A DNA stretch of 64,000 bases, taken from assembly GCF_018333215.1 (NCBI RefSeq), contig NZ_BORO01000004.1, positions 1-64,000 of the forward strand, read 5' to 3'. The notes beneath the pieces are model-generated. The model did not search any database. It was given only the letters and a program-made list of their open reading frames with translations, and was not told the origin of the DNA. Every line of letters begins with the position of its first letter. Within the stretch, counting starts at the first letter, position 1. The translations under genes and the position numbers were made by a program. Below are positions 26,221-34,978 of this stretch, piece by piece. The stretch comes from Oceanobacillus sp. J11TS1 (GTDB lineage Bacteria; Bacillota; Bacilli; Bacillales; Amphibacillaceae).

Positions 26221-26604
26221 CAATATAATCCCCTCCGCATTTTATCGTTCTTGATACAATATTATCGCTACAAGCGCAAAAATGCAAATTTTACTCAGCT
26301 AAATTATTAAAATTATTCTATTAATTCGTTTCTAAATAACGGGTTAACCCCAAAACTCATGGTTGAAAAGGGAAAAATATGAAACTAATAACTAGATAGA
26401 TTGGGAAAACACGGAAACTCCTACCGGAAAGCGCAATGGTCTTCAGGGGGACGGCCAAAATATCAATCATTCGTTTTTAATCCAATTTAAAATAGATGAA
26501 AGTCAGTGCAATCTTTGCTATCCTTAAATAGAAAGTAAGTGTAAATTGCAATCGGAAGTGTTTCATAAATACATAATGGAAACAATTTAGGGGGATAAAA
26601 TGCC
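26221..26604. other. Intergenic region upstream of ylaN and the 26605 gene
   Basis: About 380 bases between divergent genes. It holds the ylaN promoter (26259-26287) and a degenerate repeat-like stretch at 26394-26462 (ACTCCTACCGGAAAGCGC then GGTCTTCAGGGGGACGG). That stretch resembles the ACTCCTGTGGGAAAGC ... GAAGACC repeats common in bacilli and inside the element at 47252-47445. Nothing else was recognised. Confidence 0.55.
26259..26287 (-). promoter_or_regulatory. SigmaA-type promoter for ylaN
   Basis: On the minus strand TTGCAT, a 17-nt spacer, TAATAT, about 39 bases before the ylaN start. Confidence 0.6.
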
Positions 26605-27051
26605 ATGATCGTAATGATTAAAGGAAATGTCGGATATCCTATCACGCTTGATCCAACTGTATGGATTTTTGATGATAGAAAAATTGAATTAGAAAATGCT
26701 TTTATTGAGAGAGAAGAAAAAGAATCTAATGATTTTATTTTTCAGAAACCACCTGTAAATCGAAGCATCTCTAAAATGGAAGGTGAGGAATACTTAAAAA
26801 ATAGTTATGTGATACCATTGCATGATTTTCTAAATAACTCCGAGCCCAAAGCAGATGCTACAGAAGTAGAATTTATTAAAAGTGATGGCAATAACGAAAA
26901 AGTAACGCTAGAAGATGCTAAAAATGGCTATTTACTATTTTCACTCGAAGGAAAGCCTTTACGTGAAGACGGGCCTGTACATTTTTATTTTAAAGATGGT
27001 TCTAACCAAAGTAATCCAATTAAACGTATTAAGGAAATTTATGTGCATTAA
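26605..27051 (+). CDS. Conserved hypothetical protein
   Basis: A 148-residue soluble protein. Its N-terminus, GNVGYPITLDPTVWIFDDR, resembles proteins found in other bacilli and often annotated loosely as peptidyl-prolyl isomerases. I see no FKBP or cyclophilin signature, so I assign no function. It has no signal peptide and an acidic N-terminal half. GGGGGA lies about 10 bases before the ATG. An ATG 5 bases upstream opens only a 2-codon frame (ATGCCATGA). Convergent with the next gene. Confidence 0.75.
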   Translation: MIVMIKGNVGYPITLDPTVWIFDDRKIELENAFIEREEKESNDFIFQKPPVNRSISKMEGEEYLKNSYVIPLHDFLNNSEPKADATEVEFIKSDGNNEKVTLEDAKNGYLLFSLEGKPLREDGPVHFYFKDGSNQSNPIKRIKEIYVH

Positions 27052-27059
27052 GCAGATAA

Positions 27060-27098
27060 TACAAAGCCCTCTACATTCTATAAGAGTAGAGGGCTTTG
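27060..27098. terminator. Bidirectional terminator
   Basis: Stem CAAAGCCCTCTAC / GTAGAGGGCTTTG between two convergent genes. Confidence 0.85.
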
Positions 27099-27112
27099 TA
27101 ATTTATCTTCCA

Positions 27113-27382
27113 TTAGTTTTTCTTCAGGTCCTTACTTATCTTATCCTTATTTTCATTGTAGTATTGCACTCCGAATTGTGACCCTTCTGAAACCATCTTC
27201 GCATTTTCTAACTGATCCAATTCCATATCTGTAGATTCGTCCGGTTTTCCTGCGTTTTCAAACACTCTCAGTGTATCTGCAGTTGATTTTACATCTTTTC
27301 GATTTTTTCTATCGGACAACAGAATACTAGCAACTCCAGCTCCGACTACCCCTAAAGCTGATACAACGTACCTCTTTTTCAT
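27113..27382 (-). CDS. Small protein with N-terminal hydrophobic segment, unknown
   Basis: An 89-residue protein. A short N-terminal hydrophobic stretch (YVVSALGVVGAGVASILL, residues 5-22) is followed by a charged hydrophilic tail, so it is probably membrane-anchored or exported. The layout is reminiscent of YtxH-type stress proteins, but no clear family match was found. AAAGGGTG precedes the ATG. Function is unknown. Confidence 0.65.
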   Translation of the reverse strand: MKKRYVVSALGVVGAGVASILLSDRKNRKDVKSTADTLRVFENAGKPDESTDMELDQLENAKMVSEGSQFGVQYYNENKDKISKDLKKN

Positions 27383-27534
27383 AAAATCACCCTTTCAAAA
27401 ATACAGCTATCTGTTTAGTTGTATTGTTCCCGCTCTTTCATTTTTCAAACTTTGATTATTTATTTCAAACCTAAAAACATGTTATACTGATGTAAGATAC
27501 CAATTTACTAATTTTGCCGAATTGGGGTGGAAAA

Positions 27535-27738
27535 ATGCAGGTTAAATGCACCATATGCGATAAAGTAGAAGAAATAGAAAATAATTCACTACATGCAAAA
27601 AGATTACGCAATCGCAGGAAAAATATTCATTTATGTGTACATTGCTATAAGCGCATTGAAGAAAATACAAAAAAAAGATTGGCAACAGGCAAATTTCGAG
27701 TATACCAAGAAACGAAAAAAGTAGACGACTACTTATAG
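27535..27738 (+). CDS. ylaI: YlaI-like zinc-ribbon protein (DUF2197)
   Basis: A 67-residue protein with two Cys pairs, CTIC near the start (residues 5-8) and CVHC (about 36-39), forming a probable zinc ribbon. This is the DUF2197/YlaI pattern. The start at 27535 is preferred over one at 27514 because GGGGTGG is 4-5 bases upstream. It lies near ylaH and ylaF, as in B. subtilis. A repeat family 2 copy follows it. Confidence 0.85.
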   Translation: MQVKCTICDKVEEIENNSLHAKRLRNRRKNIHLCVHCYKRIEENTKKRLATGKFRVYQETKKVDDYL

Positions 27739-27825
27739 CCTGATACCTATGATTATCCGGCTAAGATTAGATTTCAGATTACAACGAAATGTTACATTTG
27801 TAAGTTAAAATATTTCCTTTAGATA

Positions 27826-28029
27826 AGAACAAAAGCGCAGAGCGCCCGGGTAGCGACGTACGGACTGGACTGAGCCGTAGGAGATAAAGGAAACACGACG
27901 ACCTTAGGGAGTCGATGTTGACTTATCGTACGGAGGTGAGGGAAGTCTCGCTAGTCGCTGGGCGCTGGAGCTAGACGTGGCTGCTTATGTAACTAAGTTA
28001 TTCACAGATTCAAATTTTATAATTTCCTA
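27826..28029 (+). repeat. Repeat family 2, copy B, flanked by direct repeats
   Basis: 204 bp, nearly identical to the reverse complement of copy A (9123-9328). It carries TTATTCACA at 27998-28006, one mismatch from the DnaA box consensus. It sits downstream of ylaI in the same orientation. The flanks match: ATTTCCTTTAGATAAGAACAAAAGC on the left, and ATTTCCTAGATAAGAACAAAAGC on the right, where it leads into the terminator at 28036. Together with the 3' UTR of ylaI it fills the 336 bases to ylaH. Confidence 0.88.
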
Positions 28030-28035
28030 GATAAG

Positions 28036-28075
28036 AACAAAAGCAGAGATGCCGTAACGGTTCTCTGCTTTTGTT
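28036..28075. terminator. Terminator between ylaI/repeat copy B and ylaH
   Basis: Stem AACAAAAGCAGAGA / TCTCTGCTTTTGTT. Its left arm resembles the 5' end of repeat family 2 (AACAAAAGCGCAGAG). Confidence 0.8.
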
Positions 28076-28387
28076 TTAAGCATTATTTTCTTGTATATCT
28101 TCTCTACGGCTTTTTCTTTCACGATGTAACCGAAAACGATAAATCCCTAATACGAATATGATAATAATTAAGCATTCAACTGTTGGCATTCTCATCACAG
28201 TTGAAAAGATAGTTACTATAAATGTACCAATCATCAATAATAAATAGACAATGATATTTTTTCCAATAGGCAGTTTTTTAGCAAAACCTAATTGATATGC
28301 TATTGCAGAAAGAATCAAATTGATGACATAAAAAATCCAAAAGATATTTTCTGTTCCATTTAAATCTAGTATATAGTCCAATACCAT
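28076..28387 (-). CDS. ylaH: YlaH-like membrane protein
   Basis: A 103-residue protein with three hydrophobic segments and the conserved YQLGFAKKLPIGKNIIVYLLL block of the YlaH-like family. The C-terminus is highly charged. The role is unknown. It lies opposite ylaF, as in B. subtilis. Confidence 0.85.
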   Translation of the reverse strand: MVLDYILDLNGTENIFWIFYVINLILSAIAYQLGFAKKLPIGKNIIVYLLLMIGTFIVTIFSTVMRMPTVECLIIIIFVLGIYRFRLHRERKSRREDIQENNA

Positions 28388-28542
28388 TACTCACCCGCCA
28401 CCTTATCTATACGCTTCTTTAATCATACTAAAAGTGCTTACATATGACTAGGGAAAAATGAAAAATTGTATGTCTGTTTTTTGAAGTTCTTCACTTTATC
28501 CTTTATACTAATTCGTGGACAGATTATAAAGGCGGTTGAAAA

Positions 28543-28716
28543 ATGAAAAAAATAGACATTCCAATGCTATTATTGGCATTACTAGTCGTTCTGCTATTTA
28601 TCTTAGTTGGCTTAGCAATTGCTTTCCGAAGTATTTGGGCTATCATTTTATGTATTATTTTAGCGTTTTCTACATTTGGATTTGCCATGTCTAGAAAGAA
28701 AAAAAGGAAGGGATAA
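28543..28716 (+). CDS. ylaF: Small membrane protein YlaF-like (DUF5325)
   Basis: A 57-residue protein with two adjacent membrane helices (PMLLLALLVVLLFILVGLAI, then a second after FRSIW) and a basic tail, RKKKRKG. Size, topology and position between ylaH and suhB match YlaF. AAGGCGG precedes the ATG. Its stop codon abuts the suhB stop codon on the other strand. Function is unknown. Confidence 0.75.
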   Translation: MKKIDIPMLLLALLVVLLFILVGLAIAFRSIWAIILCIILAFSTFGFAMSRKKKRKG

Positions 28717-29523
28717 TTATTTCCTTCCTTCCTTTATAAATCCTACTATTTCATCATGAATTGCTGGATTAGCAACTAAGATGGATGATCTTTTTAGAGG
28801 ATTCCAAGGATTCCCGTCAATATCTCCTGTAATGCCTCCTACTTCTTGATTTAAAATAATTCCCGCTGCTACATCCCACGGTGAAAGACTTAAAGCAAGG
28901 TAGGCGTCTTGTACACCTTCAGCAATATATGCTAATTCTAATGACGCTGAGCCATGTGAGCGCGTGCCTCTTACCGTACGTACGAATTTTTGCATAACAG
29001 TATAGTCTACCAACCTATTTTCACATAGCCAAAAATGATTCATGCCAATGATGGATTCTGAAAGTTTCTTTTCTTTATCTAATGGAGCTAATTGCACATC
29101 ATTTTTAAAAGCACCCTCTCCGCGCTTCACATGATATAGTATATCGCCCATAACATCATAAATAAATCCAATTTCACCAACACCATTATGTAAAATACCA
29201 ATTGATATGGCAAATGTACGCTTTTGATGAACAAAATTCATTGTCCCATCAATAGGATCAATAATCCATACCGTCCCATCTACATTGGTTAATGTATCTC
29301 CAAATCCTTCTTCTCCGATAATATGATGATCTGGATAAACCTGATGAATCCGGTCTACAAAAAACTTTTCCGTTTGTTTATCAAGAACTGTTACTAAATC
29401 ATTGGCGTTGGACTTGGTTTCAATTCCTAATGGTTCATTCATATGCTCACGGATTTGCTCTCCTGCTTCATATATCCAATTTTTTGCTGTTTCATAAATC
29501 TCCTGTCTTTGTTGCTGATCCAT
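28717..29523 (-). CDS. suhB: Inositol monophosphatase family protein (YktC/SuhB)
   Basis: A 268-residue Mg-dependent phosphatase. Metal-binding motifs are GEEGFG (about 71-76), WIIDPIDGTMNFVH (about 87-100) and the C-terminal WDVAAG (about 217-222), all intact. It hydrolyses inositol 1-phosphate-type substrates; some family members also act on NADP or fructose bisphosphate. The position beside ykzI/yktB/yktA matches B. subtilis yktC. Confidence 0.92.
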   Translation of the reverse strand: MDQQQRQEIYETAKNWIYEAGEQIREHMNEPLGIETKSNANDLVTVLDKQTEKFFVDRIHQVYPDHHIIGEEGFGDTLTNVDGTVWIIDPIDGTMNFVHQKRTFAISIGILHNGVGEIGFIYDVMGDILYHVKRGEGAFKNDVQLAPLDKEKKLSESIIGMNHFWLCENRLVDYTVMQKFVRTVRGTRSHGSASLELAYIAEGVQDAYLALSLSPWDVAAGIILNQEVGGITGDIDGNPWNPLKRSSILVANPAIHDEIVGFIKEGRK

Positions 29524-29711
29524 TTCTATATCGCCTCCAAAAACTCCATATGGATTTATTTTATCAGACTCCTATCCATTATACCAATGCCAGAATTTTT
29601 TTCATTTAAATCCTGTTATCTGAAATTCAAGTTATCCTATCAACAAACTTACCCTAATACGCTCCCTCCTTAATTGAAGGCGGCAATATATTAGGGCAAC
29701 ATGGTGTAACA

Positions 29712-29900
29712 TTATTCCTTGAGACTAACCCATTGTTCTCTAAGCTGCTTTAGTCTCTCTTTTGATTTTATAATTTGTACAGTATCCTCTTCTTGCATAG
29801 CCTCGTACAATGTTGCTAGCTCATAATCAATTTCTAATTTTATGACAGGCAAAAGTTCTTCTGCTTCTTTTCGACGAAGAGCTTCCATAACATATTTCAT
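29712..29900 (-). CDS. ykzI: Small helical protein YkzI-like
   Basis: A 62-residue, fully helical and very charged protein (RRKEAEELLPVIKLEIDYEL...). Size and location between yktB and suhB match B. subtilis YkzI, which is uncharacterised. AGGAGTGAT precedes the ATG. The call rests mainly on synteny. Confidence 0.7.
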   Translation of the reverse strand: MKYVMEALRRKEAEELLPVIKLEIDYELATLYEAMQEEDTVQIIKSKERLKQLREQWVSLKE

Positions 29901-30120
29901 CCTATCACTCCTTGTGTTGATTACTTTCGTTTCATGTATTTGCTATATACTATGAATTACCGAATAAATTGTTCACCTAAAATTTAAAAACAATTTATTG
30001 TTATCTATCTGTTCCCATTATTTAAAATGCTGAAACCTCTTTATTTATCTTGCTTGACTTCTTCCTAGATAAAGAATAATAATGAAGATAAGTTTTGATA
30101 TTAAAGAAAGGATGTCGATT

Positions 30121-30744
30121 GTGGAATTACATCACTTTACAAAAGAAGATTTTCAAACATTTTTAATCGATGGATTAGATGAACGTATGGAAGCTATTCA
30201 GAATAGAATACAGCCGAAATTTCAAGCCATTGGTGAAGAGCTTGCAGCTTATTTATCAGAAAAACTAGACCAAGAGCTTTATTTACATATTGCTAAACAT
30301 GCACGTCGAACAGTCAATCCTCCTAAGGATACTTGGTTAGCCATAGCAGACAATAAAAGAGGCTATAAAAAGCATCCTCATTTCCAAGTTGGTCTATTTG
30401 ATGACCATTTATTTATTTGGCTGGCACTTATTTATGAATTGCCAAACAAACAAAAAATTGCGGAAAGTTATTTGGAGCACTACGATGATATAAAACGTCT
30501 TCCAAAATCGTTTGTGGTATCGCTAGATCATACGAAAAAAGATGCAATTTCATTAGAAGCGTTATCTCTTAAAGATTTAGAACGTTTCCGGGATGTAAAG
30601 AAAGCTGAGTTTTTAATTGGTCAACACCTTGCATATGATAATCCCATTTTACAAAATGATAAGGAATTATTCTCAACAATTACAAAAACATACGATCAGC
30701 TTCTTCCGCTATATCGATTGGCAATAGACAGCCGAGATGCATAA
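30121..30744 (+). CDS. yktB: UPF0637/DUF1054 family protein YktB
   Basis: A 207-residue protein of the DUF1054 family. Recognisable blocks are FLIDGLDERMEAIQNRIQPKF, HVARRTVNPPKDTWLA-type HARRTVNPPKDTW and HFQVGLFDDHLFIWL. Function is unknown. I place the start at GTG 30121, 9 bases after AAAGG, giving the family length. The frame from 30082 begins with residues that do not align and lacks a ribosome binding site. Confidence 0.88.
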   Translation: MELHHFTKEDFQTFLIDGLDERMEAIQNRIQPKFQAIGEELAAYLSEKLDQELYLHIAKHARRTVNPPKDTWLAIADNKRGYKKHPHFQVGLFDDHLFIWLALIYELPNKQKIAESYLEHYDDIKRLPKSFVVSLDHTKKDAISLEALSLKDLERFRDVKKAEFLIGQHLAYDNPILQNDKELFSTITKTYDQLLPLYRLAIDSRDA

Positions 30745-30746
30745 AC

Positions 30747-30788
30747 AAAAAATCTACCCTAGACTTTTATCGTTAGGGTAGATTTTTT
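30747..30788. terminator. Bidirectional terminator between yktB and yktA
   Basis: Stem AAAAAATCTACCCTA / TAGGGTAGATTTTTT with a 12-nt loop. Confidence 0.9.
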
Positions 30789-30790
30789 TA

Positions 30791-31057
30791 TCACATAGAG
30801 ATAACCGTTTCCTCAGACTCCCTTGCCTTTTTTACAACGTGATAACTGGAATATCCTGAGGATCGCCTAAATTCCTCAAACAATTGTTTTTCTCTGCTTT
30901 TTGAAGGAACAATTTCCTTAAAACGACGATATAAATGAAGAAGATCCGTTCGCCGGACATTTTTTTCGTATGCCTTCTCAACCAAAGTAAAAAAATTCAC
31001 CACATCAACAATTTCTTCCGTAGTCCAAGTTTCATCCATTGGATACGAGTAACTCAT
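30791..31057 (-). CDS. yktA: UPF0223 family protein YktA
   Basis: An 88-residue soluble protein of the UPF0223 family (MSYSYPMDETWTTEEIVDVV start). Function is unknown. The ATG at 31057 lies 2 bases after the stop codon of the upstream nitronate monooxygenase gene, with AGAGGTG inside that gene's last codons, so the two are co-transcribed. The longer frame to 31081 is only the overlap. Confidence 0.88.
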   Translation of the reverse strand: MSYSYPMDETWTTEEIVDVVNFFTLVEKAYEKNVRRTDLLHLYRRFKEIVPSKSREKQLFEEFRRSSGYSSYHVVKKARESEETVISM

Positions 31058-31059
31058 CT

Positions 31060-32025
31060 TCACACCTCTTTCTGACTCCATTTTTCTCTAATTTGCTCCG
31101 CTTCATTCATAATAGAGTCCATTAATTCTTTCACACTAAAAATTTGATGAATGCGACTTACAGCCTGACCAGCCCAGCCAAAACCTAATGAATCCTCGCC
31201 AGATTGGATATACTTTTGATTTACTTCTCCACTAATATAAGCTTTTAATTGCTCATAATCGTTCCCATACTTTTCTTCTAGCGAGAGAATTTTATCCGTA
31301 AATGCATTTCGTAAAGCTCTTGCTGGCGTTCCTAAAGAACGTTTAATCACAACTGTATCTCCTTCATCAGCGGACAAGATAGCCTGTTTATAATTCATAT
31401 GCGTTTGAACTTCTTTTGTTGCTATAAATCTTGTCCCCATTTCAATTCCTTCTGCTCCTAGACTTAATGCTGCCATTAAACCTCTTCCATCAACAATACC
31501 GCCAGAAGAAATTACAGGGATTTCAAGCTGGTCCACTACATGAGGGGTAAGGACGATGGTTCCTGTGTCACTTCTGCCCAAGTGGCCCCCACCTTCTTGT
31601 CCTACCACCATCACAGCATCTGCTCCTAATTCCTGTGCTTTGAGAGCCTGTCTAGCAGAGGCAACCAACACGAGTATTTTTATAGGATGATCTTTTAACA
31701 TATCTATCACACCTGCAGGATTTCCACCTGTTACGGATACAACGGGAACCTGTTCATCAATTGCAACAGTTACCATATGGTCAAATTTTCTGCCGTGCTG
31801 ACCAATCGCAAAATTAACACCAAACGGTTGATTGGTTAATTGCTTTACTTTGCGAATTTCATTTCGTAAACTTTCTGGCGAGGGTAAACTCATTGCAGTA
31901 ACCTGGCCGAGCCCTCCTGCGTTACTTACCGCGGCAGCAAGATCAGCATATGCTAAATAAGCTAGTCCCCCTTGAATAATTGGATATTTGATATTTAACA
32001 GCTTCGTTATCCTCGTTTGGAACAT
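31060..32025 (-). CDS. Nitronate monooxygenase family flavoprotein
   Basis: A 321-residue FMN-binding TIM-barrel protein. Seen are YPIIQGGLAYLAYADLAAAVS at the start, GVNFAIG, the phosphate-binding VISSGGIVDGRGLMAAL and GAEGIEMGTRFIATKE. It belongs to the nitronate monooxygenase / 2-nitropropane dioxygenase family, also close to FabK-type enoyl-ACP reductases. FabK is possible, but the GQEGGGHLGR motif fits the NMO group. Detoxification of alkyl nitronates is the usual inferred role. Confidence 0.85.
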   Translation of the reverse strand: MFQTRITKLLNIKYPIIQGGLAYLAYADLAAAVSNAGGLGQVTAMSLPSPESLRNEIRKVKQLTNQPFGVNFAIGQHGRKFDHMVTVAIDEQVPVVSVTGGNPAGVIDMLKDHPIKILVLVASARQALKAQELGADAVMVVGQEGGGHLGRSDTGTIVLTPHVVDQLEIPVISSGGIVDGRGLMAALSLGAEGIEMGTRFIATKEVQTHMNYKQAILSADEGDTVVIKRSLGTPARALRNAFTDKILSLEEKYGNDYEQLKAYISGEVNQKYIQSGEDSLGFGWAGQAVSRIHQIFSVKELMDSIMNEAEQIREKWSQKEV

Positions 32026-32043
32026 AAATTCCCCTCCATTTCC

Positions 32044-32937
32044 TTATTCTAATGTTTCAATTAAATGAGGATCGACAATTTCATAGCCTTGATCTTGAAG
32101 ACCATCAACAATGTCTCCTAGAGCTTCAGTTGTCCATTCACGGTCATGCATTAATAAATTTGCTCCCGGCTTCAACAATGAATAATTCACATCCACTTCA
32201 GGGCCTTCACCAGTTATCATTGCCTCTTTCAGTTTATCAGCATCCTCATAAGGCTCAAAATAATCATATCCGTAAGTCCAATTCATTAGAAGCATTCCTT
32301 CCTGCCTTGCTAACTCCCTCGTATGATCTGTGTTTGCGCCATGTGGTGCCCGAAAAAATTTAGGACGCTCTCCAATAATCTCTTCAATTTGATCATTTAC
32401 AGTAACAATCTGCTCTGTCTGTTCTTCTTCAGAGATATCAGGTAAAACAGGATGAGAGTATGTATGATTGCCAATCGGAAATCCCATCTCATGGATTTTT
32501 TTTAATTTTTCTTTTCCTTCTTCATCTTCAAGGAAATGACCATTCACAAAGAAAATTGCTTTTACGCCTTTCTCTTGTAACGTTTCAGCCATCTCTAAAG
32601 CATAATTATCTGGCGCGTCGTCAATGGTAAGGAGCACTACATCCTCGTTTGCATCATCAATAGGAATGATAGATGCTGTTTCTTCGGATACATAGTAAGC
32701 CGGCTCTGTATCTTCTTCCGTTGTATCTGGCGCCTCATCTGTTTCCGCATCACCTTTATCTGACTCTTCAGATTGACTAGACGCATCATTTCCCCCTTTT
32801 TCTTCTTTGGCTTCTGTGTTTTCAGTTTGATTCTCTGTTTGTTCGCCACTACTTTCATTCTCACCGCCAAAATTACAGGCAGAAAGCATCCCAAGGACGA
32901 AAATCAACGTAAGAATAAAACTTCTTTTCCTGAACAT
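32044..32937 (-). CDS. Lipoprotein polysaccharide deacetylase (NodB domain)
   Basis: A 297-residue predicted lipoprotein. A signal peptide with lipobox MLSAC is followed by an acidic Ser/Glu/Asp/Thr-rich linker of about 60 residues and a NodB carbohydrate esterase 4 domain. Motifs: TIDDAPDN (metal/catalytic Asp), HTYSHPVL (metal His pair), FRAPHGANTD and LLMHD. Probable substrates are peptidoglycan or another surface glycan, which cannot be decided here. The ATG at 32937 is 10 bases after GGAGG. Confidence 0.88.
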   Translation of the reverse strand: MFRKRSFILTLIFVLGMLSACNFGGENESSGEQTENQTENTEAKEEKGGNDASSQSEESDKGDAETDEAPDTTEEDTEPAYYVSEETASIIPIDDANEDVVLLTIDDAPDNYALEMAETLQEKGVKAIFFVNGHFLEDEEGKEKLKKIHEMGFPIGNHTYSHPVLPDISEEEQTEQIVTVNDQIEEIIGERPKFFRAPHGANTDHTRELARQEGMLLMNWTYGYDYFEPYEDADKLKEAMITGEGPEVDVNYSLLKPGANLLMHDREWTTEALGDIVDGLQDQGYEIVDPHLIETLE

Positions 32938-32978
32938 TCTACAAAAACCTCCACTTTTCATGATAGTTTACTAGTTTA

Positions 32979-33007
32979 ATTATAGGTTAATATGTTACAA
33001 TGAGCAA
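32979..33007 (-). promoter_or_regulatory. SigmaA-type promoter for the deacetylase gene
   Basis: On the minus strand TTGCTC, a 17-nt spacer, and a perfect TATAAT, about 40 bases before the start codon. Confidence 0.65.
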
Positions 33008-33096
33008 TTGTGCGAGACATTTAAAAAAGTAAGAATGTAATGTGTATTTCTTACCAATATGGGGACTTTACTAAAGAACACAAGGAGGAATGATTA

Positions 33097-34644
33097 GTGA
33101 AGAAAATAACGAACGTTTTCTGGATTTCGTTAGTAATCGTACTTATTTTTATTGCATGGGGCATTGTCCCGCCAAGTGTATTACCAAATGCTAATTTAGA
33201 CAATGTTACAAGTATAATCCAAACATTTATTGTAACTCATTTTAGTTGGTATTATTTAATTGTGGCTACTCTATTTATCGGTGTTTCTGTTTTCTTAATT
33301 TTTTCCAAGTACGGAACGATAAAATTAGGGAAACCGGAAGACAAACCTGAATTTAGTTATATTAGTTGGTTTGCTATGTTATTTAGTGCTGGGATGGGAA
33401 TTGGTCTTGTTTTCTGGGGCACTGCAGAACCAGTACTACATTTATTTGACAGTTCCCCTTATGGAGAACTTGGAACAACAGAAACAGCTATGGTCGCGAT
33501 GCAATATAGCTTTTTCCATTGGGGATTCCACCCATGGGGAATTTATGCGCTTGTCGGCTTAGCTCTTGCTTATTTTAAATTCCGACATAATTCTTCAGGG
33601 TTAGTAAGTTCTATTTTAATTCCGCTTTTCGGTGATAAGGTAAAAGGAAAATGGGGAACAGCAATTGATACACTAGTCGTATTTGCTACCGTATTTGGTG
33701 TAGCTACTTCTTTAGGTTTTGGTGCAATTCAGATTAGCGGAGGGCTATCCTATGTTTTTGGTCTTAACTCCGGTATTTGGCTACAATTAATTATTATCGT
33801 GATTGTAACTTTACTATTTATTATCTCCACATTAAGTGGTGTCAATAAAGGGATGAAAATCCTTAGTAATGCAAATATCGTACTTGCAATTGCTTTAATG
33901 CTCCTTATATTATTTTTAGGACCGACTGATTATATTTTAAGTCTATTTACAAATACTGCAGGAAATTACATTCAAAATTTCCCTAGTATGAGTTTAAGAT
34001 TAGATGTTTTTGGAGATGGCAATACGGAATGGATTAATAATTGGACTCTGTTCTATTGGGCTTGGTGGTTAGCTTGGGCCCCATTTGTAGGAACATTTAT
34101 TGCCCGTGTTTCTCGTGGTCGTACAATTCGTGAATTTGTGATTGGTGTTTTACTTGTACCTACTATTTTCGGTGCACTATGGTTTACGGTATTTGGTGGA
34201 ACAGCGATGTTCTATGATTTACAAGGAACTACAGATATCGCTGGACAAATTTCCCAATTCGGTGAAGAAGTAGCATTTTTCTCTTTACTTGAAAACTTCC
34301 CGTTAGGAACTGTACTCTCATTAGTATCTATTCTATTGATTGCAACATTCTTTATTACTTCTGCAGACTCTGCCACTTTTGTGCTTGGTATGCAAACAAC
34401 AGGAGGAAGCTTGTATCCCCCTAATCAAGTGAAGTTAATTTGGGGAGTTATTCAGTCAGCAACTGCTGCTGTTTTGTTATGGCAAGGTGGACTAGGTGCA
34501 TTGCAGACCGCTTCCATTATTGCTGCCTTACCATTTTCAGTTATAATGATTTTAATTGTACTCTCCTTATTAAAAACATTGAAAGCAGATGCTGCTAATA
34601 TAGAAAGAAAAAGGCGGGGGCATTTATACAATAAAACGAAATAA
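33097..34644 (+). CDS. BCCT-family osmolyte transporter (glycine betaine/choline type)
   Basis: A 515-residue, 12-helix betaine/choline/carnitine transporter. Signatures are FSAGMGIGLVFWGTAEPVLH and the aromatic substrate-cage helix FYWAWWLAWAPFVGTFIARVSRGRTI. Sodium-coupled uptake of compatible solutes is the family role. OpuD of B. subtilis is the nearest named relative I can suggest. It lacks the long C-terminal osmosensor tail of BetP. It stands alone, with its own terminator. Confidence 0.9.
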   Translation: MKKITNVFWISLVIVLIFIAWGIVPPSVLPNANLDNVTSIIQTFIVTHFSWYYLIVATLFIGVSVFLIFSKYGTIKLGKPEDKPEFSYISWFAMLFSAGMGIGLVFWGTAEPVLHLFDSSPYGELGTTETAMVAMQYSFFHWGFHPWGIYALVGLALAYFKFRHNSSGLVSSILIPLFGDKVKGKWGTAIDTLVVFATVFGVATSLGFGAIQISGGLSYVFGLNSGIWLQLIIIVIVTLLFIISTLSGVNKGMKILSNANIVLAIALMLLILFLGPTDYILSLFTNTAGNYIQNFPSMSLRLDVFGDGNTEWINNWTLFYWAWWLAWAPFVGTFIARVSRGRTIREFVIGVLLVPTIFGALWFTVFGGTAMFYDLQGTTDIAGQISQFGEEVAFFSLLENFPLGTVLSLVSILLIATFFITSADSATFVLGMQTTGGSLYPPNQVKLIWGVIQSATAAVLLWQGGLGALQTASIIAALPFSVIMILIVLSLLKTLKADAANIERKRRGHLYNKTK

Positions 34645-34703
34645 TGGTTCGTTTTTGACAAAAGGACTTACTTTTACGTGCATATTCTAAACGAGTCCTC
34701 TTT

Positions 34704-34760
34704 AAAAAGGTATCCTTGAGCATAGTATAATTACTGCGCAGGGGTACCTTTTTTATTTTT
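34704..34760 (+). terminator. Terminator after the BCCT gene
   Basis: Stem AAAAAGGTATCC / GGGGTACCTTTTTT (one mismatch) with a long loop and a T run. Confidence 0.7.
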
Positions 34761-34978
34761 ATCACGACATAAAACGAAACATCCTTCAATAAGGTTGGGA
34801 TAAAAAGAAAGTGTATCGTCTAGAAGCTAAACAATATGCTAATAGAGCTAGGAAAGATGGTAGTCTACTACGGTCTAATTGGCATAGAACTAAAAGGGAT
34901 TATGGAAATATTCTCTATAAGATTTTCAGTGGTCTCGATTCTGCTGCTGTTTTTTTCTCCTAATTATAATGATGCTTT

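Noticed and set aside
29651-29697. Hairpin CCCTAATA/TATTAGGG between suhB and ykzI
   Set aside because: The arms pair, but no U run follows on either strand and the stem is interrupted, so I did not call a terminator.
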